From an uncultured Trichococcus sp. (lineage in GTDB: Bacteria > Bacillota > Bacilli > Lactobacillales > Aerococcaceae), in assembly GCF_963667775.1 (NCBI RefSeq), contig NZ_OY764015.1, positions 1,009,168 through 1,073,167 of the forward strand: a DNA stretch of 64,000 nucleotides, given 5' to 3'. The notes below the pieces were generated by a model that made no database searches, was not told the origin of the DNA, and worked only from the letters and a program-made list of their open reading frames with translations. Position numbers and translations under genes: made by a program. Within the stretch, counting starts at the first letter, position 1; each line of letters opens with the position of its first letter. Below are positions 9,032 to 16,240 of this stretch, piece after piece.

Positions 9032-10468
9032 TTAGTCTTGTGGAACTTCCACTTCTTTATCCCACTCAAAATGATAAGAACCAGCCTTGTCTGTGCGCTC
9101 ATACGTGTGCGCTCCAAAGTAGTCGCGTTGCGCTTGAATGATGTTTGCAGGCAATACAGCTGAACGGTAAGAATCGAAATAAGCTACCGCAGATGAGAAT
9201 GTCGGTACCGGAACGCCTGCACCTACAGCCGTAGCAACCACTTCACGTACAGCTCCTTGATATTGTTTTGTGATTTCCACGAAGTAGTCGTCCAACAACA
9301 AGTTCTGCAATTCAGGATTTTTCTCGTAAGCATCCGTGATGTTTTGCAGGAATTGCGCACGGATGATGCAGCCTGCGCGCCAAATTTTAGCGATTTCGCC
9401 ATAATTCAGATCCCAATCATTTTCTTCGCTGGCAACGCGCAATTGAGCGAATCCTTGCGCATAGCTCATGATTTTGCTGAAGTACAGCGCCTTGCGGATA
9501 CTCTCAACAAACGCTTCTTTGTCCAAACCTTCTTTAGTTGCAGCGGCAGGTCCGGTCAGAATTTCGCTGGCAGCGACACGTTCTGTCTTCAAAGCGGAGA
9601 TGTAACGGGCAAAAACGGATTCGGTGATCAACGGCAGCGGCACTCCCAAGTCCAAAGCGCTTTGGGAAGTCCATTTGCCCGTGCCTTTGTTGCCGGCGCG
9701 GTCCAGGATGATCTCGACCATTGGTTTTCCTGTTGCAGGGTCGTATTTAGTCAAGATATCAGCAGTGATGTCGATCAGGAAGCTGTCCAACTCGCCTTTG
9801 TTCCATTCGATGAAGACTGCAGCGATTTCTTCCACTGACATGCCAAGATACTTGAACATGATGTCGTAGGCTTCTGCAATCAATTGCATGTCCCCGTACT
9901 CGATTCCGTTGTGGACCATCTTAACGAAATGTCCGGCGCCATCTTTGCCGATATAGGCTACACATGGCTCGCCATCCGGAGCTTTAGCGGAAATCTGTTC
10001 CAAAATCGGTGCAACCAGATCATATGCTTCGCGTTGTCCACCCGGCATGATTGAAGGGCCTTTCAATGCGCCTTCTTCCCCACCGGAAACGCCCGTTCCG
10101 ATGAAATTGATGCCTGAATTTTCCAATTCTTTGCTGCGGCGGATTGTATCTTTATAGAAAGTATTCCCTCCGTCGATCAGGATATCGCCTTTATCCAAAT
10201 GAGGCAGCAACGATTGGATCGTTTTGTCGGTTGCCTCCCCAGCTTTTACCATCATCATGATTCTTCTTGGTTTTTCCAAAGACTCAACAAATTCTTCGAT
10301 AGTATAAGTGGGAACCAATTTTTTATCTGGGTTTTCCGCGATCACTTGCTCAGTTTTTGAACCTGAACGGTTGAATACGGATACGGAATACCCTCTGCTT
10401 TCAATGTTCAATGCTAGATTTTTGCCCATTACGGCCATACCGACAACGCCAATTTGCTGTTTTGACAT
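9032..10468 (-). CDS. gnd: 6-phosphogluconate dehydrogenase (decarboxylating)
   Basis: Oxidises 6-phosphogluconate to ribulose 5-phosphate with release of CO2 and NADPH, the third step of the oxidative pentose phosphate pathway. The N-terminal Rossmann fold has [15 protein letters not shown] with NR(S) after the second strand, favouring NADP. Catalytic motifs include [28 protein letters not shown] and the Lys in [10 protein letters not shown]. The C-terminal all-helical dimerisation domain ends with [18 protein letters not shown]. Length 478 is standard. Start ATG follows GAAGGGAGAA. It is monocistronic; the partner zwf lies at 29321 on the other strand. Confidence 0.98.
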   Translation of the reverse strand: MSKQQIGVVGMAVMGKNLALNIESRGYSVSVFNRSGSKTEQVIAENPDKKLVPTYTIEEFVESLEKPRRIMMMVKAGEATDKTIQSLLPHLDKGDILIDGGNTFYKDTIRRSKELENSGINFIGTGVSGGEEGALKGPSIMPGGQREAYDLVAPILEQISAKAPDGEPCVAYIGKDGAGHFVKMVHNGIEYGDMQLIAEAYDIMFKYLGMSVEEIAAVFIEWNKGELDSFLIDITADILTKYDPATGKPMVEIILDRAGNKGTGKWTSQSALDLGVPLPLITESVFARYISALKTERVAASEILTGPAAATKEGLDKEAFVESIRKALYFSKIMSYAQGFAQLRVASEENDWDLNYGEIAKIWRAGCIIRAQFLQNITDAYEKNPELQNLLLDDYFVEITKQYQGAVREVVATAVGAGVPVPTFSSAVAYFDSYRSAVLPANIIQAQRDYFGAHTYERTDKAGSYHFEWDKEVEVPQD

Positions 10469-10593
10469 AAATAAATTCTCCCTTCATGATAAACACATCA
10501 TTCTATAATCTTAATCCTAACAAAAATTCGTCTAAATGGAAAGCAAACAATTGAAAATAATGGCTTTCTTTTCTCCCCCTCGGTTCTCCAACA

Positions 10594-10622
10594 TTTACTT
10601 TTGTATTTTAATGTTGTAAACT
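10594..10622 (+). promoter_or_regulatory. Promoter of the DUF4044 miniprotein gene
   Basis: TTTACT (10594-10599), 17-base spacer, TAAACT (10617-10622), 30 bases before the ATG. Confidence 0.6.
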
Positions 10623-10652
10623 ATGCCATGTAAAAAACAAAAGGTGGGAATA

Positions 10653-10787
10653 ATGTTGACAAAGAAAACTGGTGCTACCTCTTCAAAATTCAATAAATTC
10701 AGCAAATTCATCATTTGGATCATGTTGCTTGCCATGGTCGGAGGAACTTTCCTTTCCGCTCTGTACTATTTGTTCATAAATATGTAG
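10653..10787 (+). CDS. DUF4044-like single-span membrane miniprotein
   Basis: A 44-residue protein: a basic N-terminal half (MLTKKTGATSSKFNKFSK) and one membrane helix (FIIWIMLLAMVGGTFLSALYY) ending close to the C-terminus. This matches the layout of DUF4044 proteins, short membrane peptides widespread in Lactobacillales. It is supported by a promoter, the ribosome site AAGGTGGGAATA and a strong terminator immediately after the stop. The topology should place the N-terminus in the cytoplasm by the positive-inside rule. Its function is not known to me. Confidence 0.8.
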   Translation: MLTKKTGATSSKFNKFSKFIIWIMLLAMVGGTFLSALYYLFINM

Positions 10788-10794
10788 GAAAAAA

Positions 10795-10847
10795 CAATCA
10801 AAAGGTTCCCGGAATCCACTAGCTGATTCCGGGAACCTTTTTGATTG
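10795..10847. terminator. Bidirectional terminator between the miniprotein and rhodanese-like genes
   Basis: Arms CAATCAAAAGGTTCCCGGAATC (10795-10816) and GATTCCGGGAACCTTTTTGATTG (10825-10847), between convergent genes. Confidence 0.85.
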
Positions 10848-10849
10848 AC

Positions 10850-11251
10850 TCAGATGCCTTTTTTGACTTTCCCATCCCAGCCGGCATAGCCGCCCTTCAG
10901 GATGAAAATATTTTTGTAACCATTTTTTTTCAAAATTGCTGCGCAGCGTCCGCTCAACATGGAATTTTGGTCATACAGATAGATCGGCTGATCTTTGCGG
11001 ATTTCTGGGTAGCGTTGCTTGAATGCCGAATAAGCGATATTTCTCGCTCCCAAAATGTGGCCAGCTTCGAACTCCGTTCTTTCGCGGACATCGATCAATT
11101 GCGCTTTCCGCAGATCTTTTCTGAATTCCTCTGCAGTCAATACTGTCGCCGCATTCTTTCTTTGGAAATAAAAATAAGCTTGATAAATGGCATATCCGAT
11201 GATGAATATCCATAATGCGATGTTAAAAATATCAATTCCTGTTAAATTCAA
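10850..11251 (-). CDS. Membrane-anchored rhodanese-like protein without the catalytic Cys
   Basis: A 133-residue protein with one N-terminal membrane helix (residues 7-27) and a single rhodanese domain (about 38-130) on the cytoplasmic side. The fold markers LIDVRERTEFEAGHILGARNI and LKGGYAGWDGKV are present. The active-site loop reads IYLYDQNSMLSGR, so the position of the usual catalytic Cys is Asp94; Cys103 lies after the loop. Sulfur transfer by the normal mechanism is therefore unlikely, and a binding or scaffold role is possible. This resembles YqhL-type proteins of Firmicutes. It follows the YqgU-like gene on the same strand with 82 bases between. Confidence 0.85.
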   Translation of the reverse strand: MNLTGIDIFNIALWIFIIGYAIYQAYFYFQRKNAATVLTAEEFRKDLRKAQLIDVRERTEFEAGHILGARNIAYSAFKQRYPEIRKDQPIYLYDQNSMLSGRCAAILKKNGYKNIFILKGGYAGWDGKVKKGI

Positions 11252-11333
11252 AATAAATCCATCCTTTCGATACTCTTGCTCTCATATTTTACACTTGTGC
11301 AAGGCGTATTGCTACAGTTTTAAAGACTTTTTT

Positions 11334-12422
11334 CTATTCCGTTAATTGTATCCAGACATTGCGCTCCACGTCGTACAGATACTCAAAACGTTTCCCGTAA
11401 AGCACGTAGGTCCCTTCTGGCGAAACGGAAATTGGGGCCATTCGCTCGACTTCAGTCAGCACCTCCGAAGTGTTTTCGGAGAAATCAATTTTTGCGAGTT
11501 CAAAGGTGATTCTGGCAGCCCCCTCCGGCCCCTGTTTCGGAAGAACGGCGAACGTTTCGTCCGAGTCATTCCCTTTTTTGAATTCAGGGATGACCAGCCC
11601 GCTTCCATCAGTGATGCGGGGCAAGGCAACATAGCCTTGAGCAATCAGAAGCGGATAGTAGGAGACAGCAAGCAGCTCTTCCTCATTGAAATCCGAAGCA
11701 GCCACTACCCATACGGCTTCGCCTTCCAGTCCGTAAGCAAGGATTGCCCGATCGATGACAGTATCTTTGCCGGGAAAACGAACGTCGCTCAACACCAATG
11801 CAGAGACGCCATCAGTAGCGATTTCCCGGTGGAGGTACATATTTTCCGAATACCAAACCGGCATTTCCCCAGTGACAGACAGTGCCGTCAATGCCTCATC
11901 GGAGGTCAAATCCCAAAGGTAATTTTCCAAGCTGCCCACTGTTTTTTTTGCAGACAGAAACAACTTCCCTTCGTTTGTCGGATTCCAGGAAACACCCGTC
12001 AAAATCCCATCAGAAAAACGAATGTCAGCAAGTGCATTCCCTGCCTTGTCGATCATCATGAGGTTATTTCCCTGCTGACTTGCGAGTTGCACCAAAATCC
12101 GCCGACCATTTGCAGACAGCGCAACAAAAACAAGCCGATCTGAAAAAGTTCGGATCGGCCGTTCTTCACCCGTATCCAGATCATGGCTGTACAGACCGTA
12201 TTCCCCATTTGATTCCATTGCGAAAAGAATAGTCATATCGTCCAACCAGCCTACCGTGTAAAGAAATCCATCCTGAGGGATTGGTCGGATGTTGGGTCCG
12301 GAAGCAAGGCTTTGCTCACTTACCCCTGGTTGGTCAGGATAAGACAACCGCTGTGCACAGGCAGTCAGAATGAGAAAAATTGAGAGTGAGAGAATGATTG
12401 ATGCTAGCCCCCGGTTTCTCAT
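11334..12422 (-). CDS. YqgU-like beta-propeller lipoprotein
   Basis: Exported lipoprotein of 362 residues: signal peptide MRNRGLASIILSLSIFLILT with lipobox LTAC (Cys22), then repeated short beta-strand units of the WD40/TolB kind (for example DDMTILFAMESNGEYGLYSHD and SANGRRILVQLASQ), consistent with a propeller. The start is the ATG at 12422, placed well after GGAG; an ATG at 12434 abuts the ribosome site. Position next to glcK and gluP matches Bacillus yqgU, a lipoprotein of unknown function in the same gene neighbourhood. I infer homology from layout and context, not from a search. The ligand is unknown. Confidence 0.7.
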   Translation of the reverse strand: MRNRGLASIILSLSIFLILTACAQRLSYPDQPGVSEQSLASGPNIRPIPQDGFLYTVGWLDDMTILFAMESNGEYGLYSHDLDTGEERPIRTFSDRLVFVALSANGRRILVQLASQQGNNLMMIDKAGNALADIRFSDGILTGVSWNPTNEGKLFLSAKKTVGSLENYLWDLTSDEALTALSVTGEMPVWYSENMYLHREIATDGVSALVLSDVRFPGKDTVIDRAILAYGLEGEAVWVVAASDFNEEELLAVSYYPLLIAQGYVALPRITDGSGLVIPEFKKGNDSDETFAVLPKQGPEGAARITFELAKIDFSENTSEVLTEVERMAPISVSPEGTYVLYGKRFEYLYDVERNVWIQLTE

Positions 12423-12488
12423 GCCATGCTCCATCCTCCTGTATTTTCTTTCCCTGAAAATATTCAGGGCCCATTTGCTTTGGATATT

Positions 12489-13457
12489 TTATTTGCTGGT
12501 TTCCGTCAGTGCAAGGTAGCACGCCCCTACTATTCCTGCATCATTCCCGAGCGCGGCTAATTTGATATGCGTCGTCTTCTTGACGTTCGGAAATGTGAAG
12601 TCAGCAAAATAGGTTCTTACTTGCTCCAAAAGGAATTCTCCGGCTGCAGAGACGCCTCCGCCGATGACGATGTAAGCTGGATTCAGAAGATTCCCGATGT
12701 GGCTACAGGCCAAACCCAGATAATAGGCAGCGCGATCGACTACAAGAACGGCCAATTCGTCACCTTCTTTCGCCAAATCAAACACCATTTTGGAAGTGAC
12801 TTCCTGGCCATCATCGATGATGACTTTGAGCTGCGAATTGCCGGCATATTCTTCCGCATGTTTGCGGGCCAATTTGACGACGCCTGTTGCGCTGGCGACA
12901 GTCTCCAAACAACCTTTCTTGCCGCAGGTGCAGTCGAATCCGCCCGGTTCGACCGTCATGTGGCCGATTTCGCCGCCTGACCCTGCAGTACCATGGATCA
13001 GATTTCCTTCCGCAATGATTCCTCCGCCGACACCTGTGCCAAGTGTCACAAATACGACGTCGCGGTCATCCGCACCGGCACCTCGCCATTTTTCTCCGAG
13101 TGCGGCAACGTTTGCATCATTGTCTATAAAAATAGGGATTCCGATTTCCCGCTCGATCGCTTCACGCACAGGCTGGGGTGTTTTCCAGTTCAGGTTGAAA
13201 GCTCCCTCGACAGTACCCGCTTCACGGTCCACCGCTCCCGGCGACCCCATGCCGATGCCCTGAAAATCATCCGCAGTCATTTGATAGAGATCCAGATGGT
13301 GCTTGATCGAAGCGATGATATCAGGCACGATGTGAGTCCCTTCATCATTGATGTTCGTTGGGATGCTCCATTTTTGCTGGATATCGCCCTCTGCTGTCAA
13401 GATAGCCAATTTCACTGAAGTGCCGCCTAGATCAATACCGATAAATTTTTTATACAC
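12489..13457 (-). CDS. glcK: Glucokinase (ROK family)
   Basis: Cytoplasmic kinase making glucose 6-phosphate from glucose and ATP, feeding glycolysis and the pentose phosphate route (zwf and gnd are both in this window). The N-terminal phosphate-binding loop is GIDLGGTSVKLAI, the sugar-binding region contains FIDNDANVAALGE and GTGVGGGII, and the ROK zinc site is CTCGKKGCLET with the upstream His of GEIGHMTVE. Start GTG at 13457 follows TTGGAGGAA. At 322 residues it is of normal length. The gluP-glcK arrangement on one strand reproduces the Bacillus yqg order, though the small yqgQ between them is missing here (the gap is 29 bases). Confidence 0.95.
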   Translation of the reverse strand: MYKKFIGIDLGGTSVKLAILTAEGDIQQKWSIPTNINDEGTHIVPDIIASIKHHLDLYQMTADDFQGIGMGSPGAVDREAGTVEGAFNLNWKTPQPVREAIEREIGIPIFIDNDANVAALGEKWRGAGADDRDVVFVTLGTGVGGGIIAEGNLIHGTAGSGGEIGHMTVEPGGFDCTCGKKGCLETVASATGVVKLARKHAEEYAGNSQLKVIIDDGQEVTSKMVFDLAKEGDELAVLVVDRAAYYLGLACSHIGNLLNPAYIVIGGGVSAAGEFLLEQVRTYFADFTFPNVKKTTHIKLAALGNDAGIVGACYLALTETSK

Positions 13458-13486
13458 GTCATTTCCTCCAATAGTTCAATTTATGT

Positions 13487-14185
13487 CTAGTATAACGTAA
13501 AACCTGTCCGCATTAAACCCGTATAAGCAAAGAATATAGCGCTCACAAAATAAATGACCAGAAAAAGTAGCCTTTGTCCATTTTGGCTCTTGGCGGTGCG
13601 AGGCATCGCGATGAACACGGCCGCAAGCGCTCCGCCAAGCGCCCCGCCAAGATGTCCGAAATTATCGACCGCTGATGAAAAAAAGCCGAAGAAAAAATTC
13701 AGGAAAATTAGCATCGTAAAATTGCGGGCCATCAGCTGGATCCCAGCGTTGTAAGGGAACTGACGTCCCAGAACGATGGCCGCGGCAAACAACCCGAAAA
13801 GGGAAGTGCTTGCACCAGCGGAGATTGAATCATTGAAGGCGAAGCTCATGAGATTCCCCATCAACCCGCTCAGAAGATAGATGAGCGCAAAACGCAAGGA
13901 CCCGTAGAGACTCTCCATCTGCGTACCCAAGTAATAAAGTGTGATGCTGTTCACCAGAATGTGGGTGAAGCCTATGTGGATGAACATAGGCGCAATCAAA
14001 CGCCACCACTCCCCTTGCGCAATGGCCGGGTTGAATTTTGCTCCGAACAGAATAAGCGTCAGTATATTGGTGCTCCCGCCGTTCAGGGTCATCAGCAGGA
14101 AAATGCCGATCTGAATGGCCAAGAACAAGTGCGTTACAGAGAATTGATCCGGCAAATAGGATCTTTTGGTATTATATGACCGCAT
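13487..14185 (-). CDS. gluP: Rhomboid family intramembrane serine protease (GluP/YqgP-like)
   Basis: A 232-residue polytopic protease with six or seven membrane helices that cuts substrates within the membrane. The catalytic dyad is visible: Ser126 in SAGASTSLFG and His178 in FGHLGGALGG; the WWRLIAPMFIH and TQMESLYG segments match the L1 loop and helix region of rhomboids. It lacks the long N-terminal cytosolic and C-terminal TPR domains of Bacillus YqgP, so it is the short form. Ribosome site AAAGGAGTGG precedes the ATG. It lies between the 5-FCL gene (36-base gap) and glcK (29-base gap), probably one transcript. Confidence 0.92.
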   Translation of the reverse strand: MRSYNTKRSYLPDQFSVTHLFLAIQIGIFLLMTLNGGSTNILTLILFGAKFNPAIAQGEWWRLIAPMFIHIGFTHILVNSITLYYLGTQMESLYGSLRFALIYLLSGLMGNLMSFAFNDSISAGASTSLFGLFAAAIVLGRQFPYNAGIQLMARNFTMLIFLNFFFGFFSSAVDNFGHLGGALGGALAAVFIAMPRTAKSQNGQRLLFLVIYFVSAIFFAYTGLMRTGFTLY

Positions 14186-14221
14186 TTATGCCACTCCTTT
14201 CCATTATTATCCTATTTTATA

Positions 14222-14767
14222 CTAGAATACTGCCGTCAACAACTTTTGGACCGGTATATCAAAAGCTTCGATTTCCCAATCCGGATCCTCGAACAATTGG
14301 AACGGGAACAGCAGTGACAGAGTCTTTCCTTTGTATGCGGTCAGATAGCGATCATAGTAGCCGCCGCCGAACCCGATGCGATAACCCGTTTCCGAAAACG
14401 CCAATCCAGGAACAAGCAGCAGATCGATTTCCTCGGTCGGAACCGGGTTGCTCTTATCGATAGGTTCCATGATGCCGAATCCGCTTCTGGACATGGGAGT
14501 ATCCGGCAAGTATTCATGAAAAGTCATCACGCGGTTTTTGCCGGAATAGGGAACGACCATCCGTTTGCCTTCTTCAAGCCCCTTTTCGATGATTTTATGC
14601 GTATCGATTTCCGGGAAATTGGACCATGTGATTCCGATCGTGTTTGCAGCTTTCCACTCTTCACTTGAACAGACTGCTTTCATCAATTCTTTCTCCATCC
14701 GGATTCGAGCTTCCGAAGGCAGATCCCTCAATTTCTCCAACATCTCTTTTCTTATCCGTTCTTTCAT
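14222..14767 (-). CDS. 5-formyltetrahydrofolate cyclo-ligase
   Basis: Cytoplasmic ATP-dependent enzyme (181 residues) converting 5-formyl-THF to 5,10-methenyl-THF, which recycles a folate by-product. The N-terminal helix with RKEMLEKL, the folate region around NFPEIDTHKII, and the C-terminal nucleotide loop VPGLAFSETGYRIGFGGGYYDRYL are diagnostic. Start ATG follows TTGAGGAGGTTATTGA. It is the first gene of the group leading to gluP and glcK, equivalent to Bacillus yqgN, and is separated from rpmG by that gene's terminator. Confidence 0.93.
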   Translation of the reverse strand: MKERIRKEMLEKLRDLPSEARIRMEKELMKAVCSSEEWKAANTIGITWSNFPEIDTHKIIEKGLEEGKRMVVPYSGKNRVMTFHEYLPDTPMSRSGFGIMEPIDKSNPVPTEEIDLLLVPGLAFSETGYRIGFGGGYYDRYLTAYKGKTLSLLFPFQLFEDPDWEIEAFDIPVQKLLTAVF

Positions 14768-14830
14768 TCAATAACCTCCTCAAGCAAACAATCTGTCGTA
14801 CACTATTTCTATAGAAAAATCCTTCCGGAT

Positions 14831-14861
14831 AAAATAAAAAAACAACAGGATATCCTGTTGT
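14831..14861 (-). terminator. Terminator after rpmG
   Basis: ACAACAGGATATCCTGTTGT (14842-14861) is a perfect 20-base palindrome followed on the minus strand by TTTTTTATTTT. Confidence 0.85.
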
Positions 14862-14869
14862 CATTTTAA

Positions 14870-15019
14870 TTATTTTGTTTCACGATGCAAAGTCACGCGT
14901 CTTTCACGTGGACAATATTTTTTCACTTCAAGACGGTCCGGGTTGTTACGTTTGTTTTTCTTTGTTAAGTAATTACGTTCTTTACACTCCGTACATTCCA
15001 ATGTAATATTTAACCGCAT
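14870..15019 (-). CDS. rpmG: 50S ribosomal protein L33
   Basis: Large-subunit protein of 49 residues. The start is the ATG at 15019 behind GGAGGGAAGAAT. The first zinc-type pair CTEC is present, but the second is reduced to a single Cys ([17 protein letters not shown]), a form common in L33 of Firmicutes. It has its own terminator and precedes the 5-FCL gene as in Bacillus. A second rpmG type may exist elsewhere in the genome. Confidence 0.95.
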   Translation of the reverse strand: MRLNITLECTECKERNYLTKKNKRNNPDRLEVKKYCPRERRVTLHRETK

Positions 15020-15172
15020 ATTCTTCCCTCCAAACATAAAAAAATTGAAGATCGAATCATCTTCTGCGTTTCTCATTGTATCACTTATGAAAAAATAAAG
15101 CCACTATTTTTTGAACAAGTTATACCTGAGTTCGATTTTTTCAGCTTTCTCCCAATTAAATACCAGATAAGG

Positions 15173-15201
15173 TTGCAGAAACACCCGAATTTCATTAGAA
15201 T
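15173..15201 (+). promoter_or_regulatory. Promoter of the HTH-membrane protein gene
   Basis: TTGCAG (15173-15178), 17-base spacer, TAGAAT (15196-15201), 38 bases before the ATG at 15240. Confidence 0.6.
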
Positions 15202-15239
15202 GTTATCAGGCATCAAAAAGAAGAATTGAGGTGACAAAG

Positions 15240-15605
15240 ATGGAACAATGGACCATCGTGATTGTCTTGCTGACAATCGCAATCATATTGCTGTTTGCAT
15301 CATTTTTCGTCAAGGATAATGATCGCAAATTCGCTGATGAGATGAGTGAATACACATTACAATTAACGGAAGAAATCCATGAATTGAAGCAACGCCTCAT
15401 CGCTGTGGAAGAAGAATTGGGAAAAGAAATTCCCGTTTCCGAAGACTCGCAGACCGTCAAAAAAGTACACAATCTGACAAAGCAGCACATCATCACTTTG
15501 TATACAAGCGGAAGAACGTTTGATGAAATTGCAGAGCAACTGTCCGTCCCTATCACCACCGTGCAACTCGTTGTCGATAACTACATAGAGCAATCAATCG
15601 TATAG
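15240..15605 (+). CDS. Membrane-anchored coiled-coil protein with C-terminal helix-turn-helix
   Basis: Unrecognised 121-residue protein. Residues 2-25 are a membrane helix (WTIVIVLLTIAIILLFASFF), residues of about 35-65 form a heptad-like acidic coiled coil (SEYTLQLTEEIHELKQRLIA), and the last 45 residues contain a sigma-like or resolvase-like HTH (YTSGRTFDEIAEQLSVPITT). This arrangement recalls DUF6115 proteins of bacilli. ATG 15240 follows TTGAGGTG by eight bases; a GTG at 15231 is less well placed. The next gene starts 13 bases later, so they form a two-gene unit. A role as a membrane-tethered regulator or simply a structural adaptor is open. Confidence 0.75.
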   Translation: MEQWTIVIVLLTIAIILLFASFFVKDNDRKFADEMSEYTLQLTEEIHELKQRLIAVEEELGKEIPVSEDSQTVKKVHNLTKQHIITLYTSGRTFDEIAEQLSVPITTVQLVVDNYIEQSIV

Positions 15606-15618
15606 AGGAGAAAATAAA

Positions 15619-16125
15619 GTGAACAAACAAAAGCTTCGTTTTTTATCCATCGGTTTTTTGTTGTCTGCCGTGCTGTTGGCTGGCTTCCAGCTCTTCTATC
15701 CGGAAGCACTCCCTGGCAGCACCTTCAACGGAGAAGCAAATGCCGATTCAACGGATTATCAAGAAAAATATGAAAGTACTTTGGCGGAATTGGAATTGCA
15801 GAAACAACTGAATGAGCCAGTTCTAAGCAGCGCTCCTGCTGACGAAGCAGCCGTAGCCTCCAGTGCTCCAGCTGAAACAGCGAGCATTATCGAAAGTTCA
15901 GCTCCCCCTGTCGCGAACGCCCCCGTCACTTTTGTCATCAGTTCAGGACAGCCGATGTCCGTCGTCATAGACAACCTCGTCAGTGCGGGACTCATTACGG
16001 ATCGGGCTGTCTTTGAACAGTATATGAATGACCGGAATCTTGTCACGAAAATCAACGTCGGAGAGTATCAATTGTCCCAGGATATGGGCTATGAAGTCAT
16101 CGCCGACATCATTACCCTGGAATAA
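15619..16125 (+). CDS. Orphan MltG-type LysM-like domain protein, membrane anchored
   Basis: A 168-residue protein: N-terminal signal anchor (residues 7-27), a coiled-coil stretch, a Ser/Ala/Pro-rich linker (about 70-98), then a domain beginning VTFVISSGQPMSVVIDNLVS and ending KINVGEYQLSQDMGYEVIAD. That pattern (start of strand, two helices, GEYQLS) matches the LysM-like N-terminal domain of the MltG endolytic transglycosylase family, but the catalytic YceG domain is absent. Such short proteins occur in Firmicutes and may bind peptidoglycan or MltG partners. Start is GTG at 15619 after GAGGAG. A strong terminator follows. Confidence 0.75.
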   Translation: MNKQKLRFLSIGFLLSAVLLAGFQLFYPEALPGSTFNGEANADSTDYQEKYESTLAELELQKQLNEPVLSSAPADEAAVASSAPAETASIIESSAPPVANAPVTFVISSGQPMSVVIDNLVSAGLITDRAVFEQYMNDRNLVTKINVGEYQLSQDMGYEVIADIITLE

Positions 16126-16141
16126 TGATCCACTCTACAAA

Positions 16142-16193
16142 AAAGAAGGAGCCGGAACAAGGATATTGCAATCCTTGTTCCGGCTCCTTCTTT
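16142..16193. terminator. Long bidirectional terminator
   Basis: Perfect 23-base arms (16142-16164 and 16171-16193; core GGAGCCGGAACAAGGAT) with a six-base loop, flanked by A and T runs, between convergent genes. Confidence 0.9.
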
Positions 16194-16240
16194 GTATCCC
16201 TTTGGAAGTCGTCAGCCGATGGTTCTTCAGAGCTGGCCGG

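Noticed and set aside
13458-13486. yqgQ between gluP and glcK as in Bacillus
   Set aside because: The gap is only 29 bases; the gene is absent here.
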